From Papio anubis (Eukaryota > Chordata > Mammalia > Primates > Cercopithecidae), in the NCBI RefSeq assembly GCF_008728515.1, contig NC_044990.1, positions 64,274,879 through 64,338,878 of the forward strand: DNA of 64,000 nt. The letters run 5' to 3'. Below are positions 1 through 11,040 of the stretch, piece by piece. The notes beneath the pieces were generated by a model that had not been told where the DNA came from, did no database searches, and saw nothing but the letters and a program-made list of their open reading frames with translations. The first letter of the stretch is position 1. Every line of letters starts with the position of its first letter. A program made the translations under genes and the position numbers.

Positions 1-173
1 CCTCACTCTTCATAACCTAATCACCATCCAAAGCCCCACCTCTTCATACTGTCATATTGGGGCTTAGAGTTTAGAATATAAATTTACGGGGAACACAAAC
101 ATTCAGGCTATAGTACAATGGGTAAATTCGATTACTAAGCCCTTTAAAAATGGCTGACATAGATAAAAATGCA

Positions 174-481
174 GGCCAGGCACGGTGGCTCACGCCTGTA
201 ATCCCAGCACGTTGGGAGGCCGAGGTAGGCGGATCACGAGGTCAGGATATCGAGACCATCCTGGCTAACACGCTGAAACTCCATCTCTACTAAAAATACA
301 AAGAATTAGTCGGGCGTGGTGGCGGGCACCTGTAGTTCCAGCTACTCGGGAGGCTGAGGCAGGAGAATGGCGTGAACCCGGGAGGCGGAGCTTGCGGTGA
401 CCCGCGATCCCGCCACTGCACTCCAGCCTGGGCGACAGAGTGAGACTCTGTTTCAGAAAAAAAAATAAAAAATAAAAAAAA
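174..481 (+). mobile_element. Alu (AluY-like), full length
   Basis: Starts GGCCAGGCACGGTGGCTC, has both monomers, the mid A-rich linker and an A-rich tail (AAAAATAAAAAATAAAAAAA). Low divergence and 'GATCACGAGGTCAGG' suggest the Y/S class. A minus-strand short ORF across it is just antisense Alu. Confidence 0.95.
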
Positions 482-484
482 TAC

Positions 485-1078
485 GGAGAGCATGCTCTTC
501 AATATTCCATTAATATCTCCCAGCATGCTGTAAAAAAATATTTTATAAATCTTTTTACAAGGATTGAATATTCCACTTTTAAGACAGAGAAAAAGAGAGA
601 GAAATATAGAGCCTTACTGTAGGTTTGTAAATTAAAAGTAAAAACAAAAACATGTTGGGATTTTCAGTATTTCTTCCTAACAATCTCTCTGTTTTACTTC
701 AATGGTCTCTCCATAAAGAACAATAAATTTTTGACAATAGTTGAGAATGGAAACAATGAGTTCCTCACATGAAAATTATCAACCCTTGTACTGCCCAAAT
801 TGCCAATGTATCTGAATTCGTAACATTCCGACTTATGCTGAGATGTCTTATTAAAACATAACTCTTAGCTCTTAATGTATGCATCAGGGAAAGATATAAA
901 CTCTATTATAGATCATGGCTTTTTTATTAAAAGAGGGTTTAGCTATACCATGAGTTTGGATTTTTTTGTTTGTTTAGCATACAAGAATGTTTTGAAAATA
1001 AAGGAAAGTCAGGTTTCTTGTTTGTTTGTTTTTGTAAAGTGGGAGCAATGTGATTTTGATAAGACATGGGAAGGGAGT
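485..1078. other. AT-rich non-coding stretch
   Basis: Between two Alus. I see no gene, RNA or clear repeat; short plus-strand ORFs here look like chance. Confidence 0.5.
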
Positions 1079-1414
1079 GGCTGGCCGTGATGGGTCACAC
1101 CTGTAATCCCAGCACTGAGGGAGGTGGGCAGATCACATGTTGCTAGGAGTTCAAGACCACCCTGGCCAACATGGTGAAAGCTTGTCTTTACTGAAAATAC
1201 AAAAATTAGCCAGGTGTGTTGATGTATGTCTGTTATCCCAGCTACTAAAGAGGCTGAGGCAGGAGAATTGCTTGAACCCGTGAGGCAGAGGTTACAGTGA
1301 GTGAAGATTGCAGCATTGCATTCCAGCCTGGGAGTCAGAGCAAAACTCTGTCTCAAAAAAAAAGAGAGAAAAAAAAAAAAAAAAGAAAGGAAAGAAAGAA
1401 ATGGAAAGAAAGAA
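1079..1414 (+). mobile_element. Alu (older S/J-like) with purine-rich tail
   Basis: Diverged but complete dimer from GGCTGGCCGTGATGGGTCAC to a tail of A tracts broken into GAAA/GGAAAGAAAG. Several CpG sites are decayed. Confidence 0.9.
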
Positions 1415-1599
1415 ACATTGTGATGCTTTAACCAAAGCTGTTCTCAAATATAATCCATGTTATGAAGAAGTTCAATGTCTGGAAACTTATTTCCTTAAAA
1501 CTCTGTATTCCCCTTAGACAGTTTCTGTTTTCCTCAAGAGGATGCACAAAGGAATTAGCCCTCACTTATTATCTGATGTCTAATCTCACACTAAAGAAC

Positions 1600-2560
1600 A
1601 ATAATTTTGTCATCCTTCGTTGTCTTGCATCATCAAATTATTCCTCTTTTGAAGATCATTCCCAGCAGCACATAACATCCTATTATTTTCCCATTAAAAT
1701 TATTTTCACTTCATTTTCCAGACCAACTGCTGCAGCATTTTTATCTCTTCATTGCAGTGAAATTTTTCAAAAGAGTTACGATTTGGCCTTCAATTTCTCA
1801 CCCTCATTCCCTCTTACGATCATTCGAATACTACTTTATTCTTCAATATATCTCAGAAGCTGTTCTTATCAATGTTACAAAGAGTTTCTCCATGGGAAAA
1901 TCCAAAACTCATTTTGTTGTTCTCATCAACTTATAAGAAGCATTTGATCCAGTAGATAATTCCATTTTTTGGTGACTTACTAACTTAATATGAGTGTCAA
2001 GAAACCATGCTCCTTCTTTCAATCACCTTTACTTGCTCCTCCACTTCTGTCAGATCATTTTATACTGTAGTCCTCAGACTCAGTCCTCAGTCCCCTTATA
2101 TTCCCTATCTATTTCTGTTTTCCTGGTAATCTATTTGCCTTTATGTAAAGCACCATATAGATACTTGTATTTCACACCTACACCCCTTTCATGAACTGCA
2201 GAATTGACTTATAATACCAAATACCTACTTGTACTCGAAGTTCTATGAGGCATCTCAAGTTTAACACACTTATTCCACTTACAGTATTCTCCATCTCAGT
2301 TGATGGCAATTGTATCTTCCTAATTTGTCAGATGCAAAAACTGGAATCATGCTTATCTGTTTTATTTCTTCCACATCTTACCTACCTATAATCAGTCAAC
2401 TTAAACTGATTAGAGTTAAGTAGACTTTACCTGAAAAACACATCTACAATCTGATTCTATCACTACCAATTTGCTATAACCTTAGTCAGAGCCACATTCA
2501 TTTACTTCGCAGACTGTTTCTCTGTCTCCATTTAGACACCATACAATCTCTTTTTAAATA
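1600..2560 (+). mobile_element. CR1/L2-clade LINE remnant (reverse transcriptase 3' part)
   Basis: Conceptual reading in broken frames shows RT-like strings: 'HLIQ' and AFD-P-VD-like residues near 1940-1965 (compare AFDTVDH of L2/CR1 RT), and 'PQTQSSVPLYS/VLSPLIFPI'-like near 2070-2115 (compare VPQGSVLGPLLF). Further on, 2230-2400 follows the L2 pattern 'CTCAACATG..CTCATC..CCTATCTCAGTGAATGGCA..'. Many stops and indels, so inactive. An open 161-codon frame at 1462-1947 is probably a chance frame in this relic. Confidence 0.6.
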
Positions 2561-2627
2561 AAGCTAAACAAGGGATTAGTTTAATACCTGAGCAAAATCA
2601 TTTCAAACCTGCTTAACAATTAAATAG

Positions 2628-3165
2628 TGTGATGGTGAATTTTAGGTATCAACTTTACTGGATTAAGGGATAGTTAACTGATAAAGTATTATTTCTGGAT
2701 ATGTCTGTGAGAGGATTTCAGGAGAATATTAGCATTTGAATTAGTGAATTCACTCAGGAAGATACCCACTCACCCTTGTGGGCACCATCCAATCAGCAGA
2801 GGGCCCCAATAGAACAAAAAGATAAAAGGGCAATTTGTTCTCTCTAGCTCGCTTGTCTTGTCTTGTCTTGCCTGTGGAGAGCAAAACTCCTTGTTCTCCA
2901 GTCTTTGAACTCTGGGACTTGCACTAGTGGTTCCCCAGGATCTCAGGTCTTTGGCCTCTAACTGAGAGTTACACCATTGGCTTCCCTGGTCTCTCAGGTC
3001 TTCAACTGAGTCAAGATACCATCTTCCCTGATTCTTCAGTTTGCAAATGGTAAATCTTGGGACTGCTAGGCCTCCATAATCAAATGAGCCAATCCCCATA
3101 AGTCCCCTGTCACAAATCTCTGATTGGTTCTGTTTTTTTGGAGGGAACTGACTAGTGTAGTATAG
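2628..3165 (+). mobile_element. Ancient interspersed repeat of the '..TCAACTTGACTGG..CTGACTAATAC' type
   Basis: Recognisable landmarks in order: ATGGTGAATTTTAGGTATCAACTTTACTGG, a GCATTTGAATTAGTGAATTCACT block, 'CCATCCAATCAGCAGAGGGCC..ATAGAACAAAAAG', three TTTGGACT-like units, 'CCTCCATAATCAAATGAGCCAATCCC', ending 'GATTGGTTCTG..GGAACTGACTAGTG'. I know this as a common primate repeat but am unsure of its family name. The minus-strand 148-codon frame (2770-3216) lies within it and is not a gene. Confidence 0.7.
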
Positions 3166-3431
3166 TAACTGCAGGTCTCCTTCAGCATTAAAAGAGAAGT
3201 TTACAAAATAGCTCACAAGAAATAACTGATGCTGGAAAGAAAGCCACTAGGCTTTAAGCTAGGCTTAATTCTCTTGCCAATGATTTTACTGTGGTTCTTC
3301 TTAACAGAATCCCATGGATTTATATACCAACAATAATTTCACATCACTGAAATTTGACCTAGACTTTAAATTAGACTTTTATACTCTGAATGCCAACTCT
3401 GTTCCTCACTTGCAAATCTAAAATATCTCGT
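3166..3431. other. Unassigned non-coding stretch
   Basis: AT-rich sequence between the repeat above and the next Alu; no supported feature. Confidence 0.4.
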
Positions 3432-3740
3432 GGTCAGGCGAAGTGGCTCAAGCCTGTAATCCCAACACAAAGGCTGAGGTGGCAGGATCACCTGAGCTGT
3501 GAATTTGAGACCGGCCTGGGCAACATGGTGAAAATTCATCTCTACAAAAGATACAAAAATTATCCAGGTTTGTTGGTGCAAAGTTGTGGTCCCAACTACT
3601 TGGGAGGCTGAGGCAGGAGGATTGCTTGAACTCAGGATTGCTTGAGGCTGCAGTGAGGCGAGATTGCACCATAGCACTCTAGCCTGGGCAACAGAGTGAT
3701 ACCCTATCTCAAAAAATAAATAAATAAATAAAATAAAAAG
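3432..3740 (+). mobile_element. Alu (old, J-like)
   Basis: Diverged full dimer starting GGTCAGGCGAAGTGGCTCAAG, with right arm 'GGAGGATTGCTTGAACTCAGG' and a (TAAA)n tail at 3712-3740. Confidence 0.9.
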
Positions 3741-4139
3741 CAAAATATCTCCTAAGCTCAACTCATATAAATAAGGTCATGCTTATCTTTCTCTGCAAAA
3801 CAGCCCTCCATGCTGGATTTTTCTCTTTTTTTCAGTTCCCACTTTCTTTTTTTCATAAACAACATCATTTAGCTGTAACCAAAAATACATTCCAAACAAA
3901 CCATTTCTTCTATCACCATTCCTACCTCCATAATATAATCCAATATCTGTTCTTGCCAAGGGTACCACAAAAACTTCCCAAGGGGTCTTTTTAAAACTAT
4001 TATCAGAATAGAAAACTCTCTAATGAAGTATGAAAGTATTGGTAAGACACAAGGTTGCAAAAATAATTGTGTCTGAGCAGTTTCCATTTGTTTGTTTATT
4101 TAGCAAATGGTAATTAAGCATCATTTAATACAGACAATC

Positions 4140-4860
4140 ATCCTCTGACTCTTCTTTGAACTTTTCAAACTCTTTCCCACATATAATTATCATGTGGCTC
4201 TTACTTGCTCTGTCTCTTACCTAACTCTTCAGGGTTCACAGTAACTCAGGCACATTTGACTTTTCTCTCTCTTTTAAATATGCCAATGTTACTATAGAAA
4301 AGGAAATTGTTCTTACTGCCCTTTCTGATGTGTTTTTATTAACCACATCATTTTTATCGTCACTTAAATTTGAAGTGGTATCGCCACAGAGAAGCCTTCA
4401 CGCTTCTCCCCAGTTAACAGCTATTTCCTGTTCCACACCCTAATTTGGTCACTTGCTAACACATTTTCCATTTTTTTCCCATTAGTGATTATAGCACTAT
4501 TAAATTATCTTCATGCATTTTATTTCATTTTTAAGAAGTTTATTCATTTACTTTCTTACTCTGCAACTAAAATTTAAGACCCATATCAGCAGGAATCTCT
4601 CCCATCTTTCTCACCATTATGTCCCCAGCATCAGAACAGTGCATGGTCTATTGTAGATGATCAGTAAACATGTGTTGAATAGTACATGAATGAAAACCCC
4701 TGCACGATCTGCCCCTGGCCCCTTGCTGCAAGGTCGTCCATCATACACCAATCATCCTTTGCTCTACACACTCTAGTCTTAGAGCCTTCTCAGATCCTTG
4801 AAAGCATCAAGCTCCTTCCAGCCTCAAAGGCTTTACACATCTTTGAGACTTCTCAGTGAA
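4140..4860 (+). mobile_element. L2 LINE 3' fragments (two adjacent pieces)
   Basis: The part to about 4690 ends with the typical L2 3' signature 'GTCCCCAGCATCAGAACAGTGCATGG..TCAGTAAACATGTGTTGAAT..ATGAATGAAA'. Immediately after it, 4695-4860 restarts an upstream L2 segment ('CCTGCACGATCTGCCCCTGGCC..CTCCTTCCAGCCTCAAAGGCTTTACACAT'). Both are old and heavily mutated. Weak L2-like similarity may continue in 5260-5420. Confidence 0.6.
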
Positions 4861-5580
4861 ATAAACATGTGGGTCGTTCATCAAGTGTAAGCTTGTAAGT
4901 TGTTGGAGGGATGAAAAGAAAGGAAGATATACAATGTGCATCTTAAGGAGTGGGGAAGAAAATAAACTAGGACAAGATAGTCATTTTGCCATAAGGTTAA
5001 AGGTTCCCTTTGAGGTCACCACATAACACTCTGTACCTTGCAGTGAAATCATAGAGGCAATGAATTAATTTTCTTATAATTTGGTTTGCAACAGTGCCAA
5101 TTTGTTTTGCTCATGACTGTGTGTCTAACTTAGCCTATGATTGTATTAAAGGATGCTCAGTTACGATTTGCTAAATAAATGAACAATGGTAACAGTTCAG
5201 TCACAATTATTTTTGTAGCCTTGTATTTCACCAATACTTTACTCTTCATTAGGACAATTCAATTTCTCCTTCTTATACCTGTTTATTTTGTTTATGCTGC
5301 TCTAGTTTTCTTATTCAGAATGCTCTTTCACAAAATTTCCACAGCCGATGTTCTGCTACACTTCAGTTTTCACCAACTGCATTAATTATTCTTGAAGCCT
5401 ACCTAATTTCCATTAGTTATAATGAATTTATCAGTATTCTGTACTTAAAGCAATTTGCCTTCCAGCTACTTCCACCACAGTTGTACCCCAGTTTTTGCAT
5501 GATTTATTATTTTCCTAGGCAACAATCTTTATGAGATCTTACATCTACATACTTGATCAATTATAGAATTAATACATGAT
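4861..5580. other. Non-coding stretch, possible decayed L2 continuation
   Basis: No gene seen. 5290-5400 ('GAATGCTCTTTCACAAAATTTCC..CTTGAAGCCTACCTAATTTCC') resembles the L2 region that encodes no protein, too diverged to call firmly. Confidence 0.35.
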
Positions 5581-5876
5581 CTGACTGGCACAGTGGTTCA
5601 TGCCTGTAATCCCAGCACTTTGGGAAGCTGCGATAGGAGGATTGCTTGAGACCAGGAATTCCAGACCAGCCTGGGCAACAAGCAAGACCCTATCTTTACA
5701 AAAAGTTTAAAAGATTAACCAGGTATGGTGGCACATGTGCCTGTAATCATTGCTACTCAGGAGGCTGAAGTGTGAGGATCACTTGAGCCCAGGAGTTGGA
5801 GGCTGCAGTGAGCTATGATATGTACTCCAGCCCCATTAACAGAGTGAGATCTCTACTCTAAAAAAAACAAACAAAA
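5581..5876 (+). mobile_element. Alu (old, J-like)
   Basis: Diverged dimer, 'CTGACTGGCACAGTGGTTCATGCCTGTAATCC' through 'TACTCCAGCCCCATTAACAGAGTGAGA' and an AAAAAAAACAAACAAAAA tail. 'GAGGATCACTTGAGCCCAGGAG' is typical of AluJ. Confidence 0.9.
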
Positions 5877-8800
5877 ACCCTCCATGATTTGTTAACAGCA
5901 ACAAATTCATATTGAAAATAAATTACTTCATTTTCTATTATATAAGCTATATTTAACAATTATATTTTTCAAAATATATTGTTTACTCATAAATATGTGT
6001 TAGTCATCATTTACATTTTTAAGGTCTTTATATTTTAGAGTATTTTTGTTTGTGCAAAAATCACAGGTATGGTCATTAAAATATTGCAAGAACATTAAAA
6101 ACACTGTCCTTTCTCAATTAGTGACAGAAAAATCCTGAGGTTGTTGCTGGGATACCTACAATCTAACATAATGTGTATTTTTTCTTCACATAGAAGCAGA
6201 TGGGTGTAATAGCTGATATTCATGTTTCCTAAACTATTAACTCAATATCCATGACTTTTTTTTTCTGAAACATATCACTACATCAGAGAGAAGGAAAAAT
6301 GTCTGCCTTTTTTCAACTTAAAGATACCTTCTTTGAGAATCTTATATGCTTATTCTGTTTATATATATGTATGTCTTATAAATTTACATATAAATTTATA
6401 AATTATTACAAACACACACATTTATATATGTGCAATTTATATATTTAATATATATATTTGCATAGACATATCACTGAGGTCTCTGTTTACTTATTTAACT
6501 GGTGAGAGAAAAAGTAATAGTACATAGATGTAGCAACAGTCCAAAAATGACACTTCTCTTCTTGCTGAAATAGTTACTCAATACTTTTCACCAAGTTGTG
6601 GTATAGATGGCAGGGAGTTATTTCTTCCCCCTGTTTCCCATTGATTTAGTTAGCAATAGCAGCTTGAGTGCTTGGAGTCTTTTACATGATCAGTGGATAG
6701 TACCTTCTTGCAAAGGGCTGGAGGTCATACATTAGGTCATTACATTTGAGAGGCATTAAAGCCATTTCTCTGTTCCCTGTTTCTTAGAGGTTTATAATTT
6801 TTCACACAGAGTGGTTAAAATTTTGACACACATTGGTCTGTAAATCAAATGTGTATTCCAACACTATTTTACAGAATGCACTTATATTAAACATATCTGG
6901 AAGAATTGCTCTCACATGGCATAGAAGTCACAAGAGGGAAGAAGCCGAACATTATTAAGTAGTTTGAACTTTAGAAAAAATTAAAAGTTGAAATTTATTA
7001 GACAGATTGAATGACTCAAAGTTATAGAAGCTAAATTGAGTTGGAATTTATATGGCAGATTGACTTCGTGTAAGTGAAGATCCAATCTCCATCATTAATG
7101 TGATATCAATTTTCAGGAGCATGAGTCAAACTGAGTTTCTAGAATTTTATCTTCAGTTAATGGAATAATTTTGTGTTATTTTCTTGTTAGACATTAGTGT
7201 GATCTTCCTACAGACTTCATTTTTTAATGTTTTTAAGAATTATGCACATGATATCTTTTGAAAAACTTAATATCTCTATACAGTGACATTAAATGTTTTC
7301 ATAATGACAGACTATCTTTTTCAGTTTCTTAACCATTTTCTTGAAAACTTTAATGGTAACACAATCACCACTATTTTGGAAATGTACTCCATCACATCCA
7401 TTTTTGTAATTATTAAAATTAGAGAGTAAATGTATGTTTTTTTAAATTTCTGAACTTTATTAATAGATGTCAACCAGAATAAATTTCTATTGCTTGATTA
7501 TATATCCTGCTAATGGAAAAGAAATATTGTTACTTCAATGATTCATTATTGCAAGAAACTTGATTTTATTCACCTCGAAATTTATTGTGAACTTTATTAG
7601 CGTGGCTTGTATTTAGTCTTTTTGACAACTGGCACAACTTGGTGATTATTTTATGAAACCAATTTGACTGTACATTTATAGGATAATTTACCATTTTAAC
7701 ATTTATATATTTGCTGATGTGAGCATAGCCAGAGAAGTACATTAAATTTTACTTTGGGCTATAATGTACTTATTTTCCTGATAAGAAAATAGCTATTATA
7801 AACCTTTAAAATACTCATCTGCAAAGGCTTTTATTTTGAAACCTAAGACCAAAAACAGAGTTACAGATTAATAAACATTTTGAGTACCCTTCACTAAGAA
7901 AACCAACAATAGAACAGGTGAGGCTCGTTTGACTTTATTTTGTTGATGGTTTATCCTTCTCTTATTATGCCTGTGATTGTTTGCTATTCTGTAGCCTTTA
8001 AATCACCTCCATCCATCTCACAATGAGAACTCATAATAATGGAACTTTACAAAAAGGAAAAAATACACTAGGTAAATCTCAAGTAATTTGAGATGCTGTA
8101 CAGATTTTGTCCACCTGCTCTGCTGCTAAAGAGAAATTGCTACCTTAACACGAAAAAGGCACAGTCTTCATTCTACAGGTATGACTTCGTGGTAAAAGGA
8201 AAACGTATGAAAAAGAAAAATTTGATTCAGTGCCTTAAACACTTCATTTTACCAATTACGATTTGTAGAATGAAGTAGTTGAGGAAATTTTCTATCATTA
8301 TAAACTTAAAAGCAAAAGAGAAATGAGAGTTAAGGTGCTCTAACCTAATACCAAGCCTTTAAAAGACATATACTATATAAGATGGTAATAAGATTTCTGG
8401 GATATGTATGAATTTGGTATTGGAATGAGGATTTAGCAATTTGGTACAGGAATGTCGTTGAAATAAGCAGGAGGAAGCCTGGATAGTAATCCTAAACCTT
8501 GGTTCAATGAATTCAACAAATAATAACTAATGGCCTAGCTGTGTATCAAGAAGCTTTTAAGACATTTGTGTCAAGGATTATAGGGGGCTCAGTTTGGAGT
8601 TCACTCAATATATGCCATATTTTTATTTTCTCTCATTTTAGAATAATAATAGACCTGGGGCTTTCAAGGCTATTCCTCACCAAAAGTTATCAAGAGTTTT
8701 CTTAGCATATACAGGGAAGTTCCCAACAAGGAGCTTAGCTTGTTTTATCTCATGATTGTAAGGAAACAAAATATTGAATCTCACCACATTCAACATATTA

Positions 8801-11040
8801 TGTGCCTTTTTGTTTTTAGTTTATTCACATTAACCTTGCTTCTTTAAATATTCCTTTTAATTCACATTCATTTCCATATAAAGGAATAGAATGTACTATA
8901 AATTAATATTATATAGGAATCAATACTTTCATATTTATATCAGGGCTAGAGAAGAAAATAACATTGAAGGACACATGGACAGGTTGAGAGAGGAACAAGA
9001 GATTGTTTAGAGGGATGGCGAGGAGTATGATGTTTGGGCCCAGGCTGACATGGATTTGAACACCTGTCCTTTTATTTCTGGCTTAAGTTGCCCAAAATTA
9101 AATTTCTTGAGTTTTCTTTGTTTCAATTTTATCATTTAAAAATGTAATTAATGCTTGTTTGTGCCTAATTTTAACATATTGACACCGAAAAGATTCAAAA
9201 ATTGAGTGTTTTAAAAAATTTGAATACTATACTAATACTATGAATGGAAAAAAAAATGAAGACAATTTTGGAGCATTAGAAAAATGAAATTGAATATCTG
9301 AATTTGGGTAGGGAGGAAGGTTGAAACTACTGACAAACTTCACTTATTTTGATAAATGTTATTCTATTCATGAAACAAAAACAATAACAACAAAATTGCA
9401 TTCACGCTTCAAACAATGCAACAGTCTTCTCTTTTAATGTCTGTGATTAATACTAGGCTGTGTGCTTTATTCCTCATTACCTCTCAATGGACTCTTATTA
9501 AGTTGTTTTATTGCTCAAATGTCAGATCATACCACCCATATTCTCTTAACATTTCCTTTCATTTTTTCAAGTGATAAAACCCTAAAAGGGGAATGAAGTA
9601 AGACAGGTTTCCATTATATTTGTCAATATTTACCTTGCTCATCTGATGGCTTTATGATTTATGTCTTTCTCTGAATCTGTCCACAGCTGTAACTGCTTAA
9701 CCTGAACCTCTGCAGAAAATAATGCATTTTCTGCTTATGCTAAATGCCTATTTGGCTTCTGGGGGTTGGGGAAAGGACGGCTTTTAGGGTTAGGTAGATA
9801 CAAATTTTTCAATTACCTTAAGTAGTTATTCTTCTTGATATTTAATCAAATAGATCAGTTAATAAACAACACAACCCTTTTATAATTTAATTGTTCTTGA
9901 TTTTGATTTTATATTGTCGAACAGTCATTCATCTTTTTGATGTGGTATTTGTAACTTTTGGTTCTATAAAGATAAAACAAACTTTTCATGTCACCTTATT
10001 TTGCTTTTAGTAATATTTATCTTCTCTCATTGTGTCTACACCTTTGTCCTTTCCCAGGTGATGGTCTAAAGATTGAATTGTGTTTGTTACTTTACAGCTT
10101 GTATGCTTTATCTTCTAAAGTTACATGACTTTCTTGAAGTTTTGATGACTCCTTTTCCAGATATTCTTTTATCTTTCTACAGCACTGCACAGGTGCAAAC
10201 TTATTTTCCTCTTAAGGATTACTAGAATTTAAATACATTAATCCTATGAGTTCCCTAAATTCAAGTTAGAGCAAATAAAGAGCTCTCTCTCTATCAACAT
10301 ATCCTTCCAATACTGTTAGTAACCCGAAGTTGGGTGACATTATGGTTTTTATTCAGCTTATTTTTGATGTTCTATGAATACTATGGATTCCCAAAATAAA
10401 ATCTAGAGTTTTCATATAGCATTAAAAACATTTTCTTAATCCAATACAACAATGTTTTACCTTTAATTAACATGACTAAAGTCTGACATTAGCAAACTTT
10501 GAGTAATAAACCTATCTGTACTCCATAAAACTGGCCATATTCTTAAAATGAGAGTATTAAAAACATTATACCAAGGTTATCTAGAAGGTGTTAAAGAACT
10601 TTAATATTGTCATGGCTATATAGAAGCCGTAACAATTTTCTTCTTTATAAATGAATTTTGTTGATGACAAAGTACGAGGATAAATTATGGAGCCAAGTCT
10701 CCTTTGCAATTATTCAGGACCTCCATTTGTTAGGAACATCAGAGAGGAATAAATATCTTTCTTGGAGAAAGTTTAGATTTACAGAAAAAATTTGGCAGAA
10801 AATGCAGAGTTCCCACAGGCGGGGACTCCTACCCCACACAGTTTCCATTTTAACATTCTTTCTCAGTGTAATATACTTATTACAACTGATGAACCAACAT
10901 CAATACATTAGTTTAACTGAAATCCATCATTATATTAGTGTATTTGTACAGTAAAAAATACTCTTTGTATTGTACAGATTTTTTTTTGTTTTGACAGATG
11001 TGTTATTTCATGCATCTACCACTATAATATAAAATTTCAC
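5877..11040. other. Repeat-poor AT-rich intergenic stretch
   Basis: About 5 kb with no Alu, L1 or gene. It includes an AT-rich low-complexity patch (about 6358-6460, TATATA/TTTATAAATT) and faint MIR/L2-type matches at 8505-8600 and 9025-9150. ORFs of 61-98 codons are isolated and unconvincing. Confidence 0.5.
9025..9150 (+). mobile_element. MIR fragment
   Basis: Follows the MIR core order: 'GGGCCCAGGCTGACATGGATTTGAACACCTG', '..CTTAAGTTGCCCAAAATTAAATTTCTTGAG', then 'TTTCAATTTTATCATTTAAAAATG'. Ancient tRNA-derived SINE relic. Confidence 0.5.

Noticed and set aside
2770..3216. 148-codon minus ORF
   Set aside because: Lies within an ancient dispersed repeat in antisense.
3366..3761. 131-codon minus ORF, and similar ORFs with 'SVAQAGVQW', 'CNLRLPGSS' or 'AGTTG' strings elsewhere
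   Set aside because: These are standard translations of Alu sequence.
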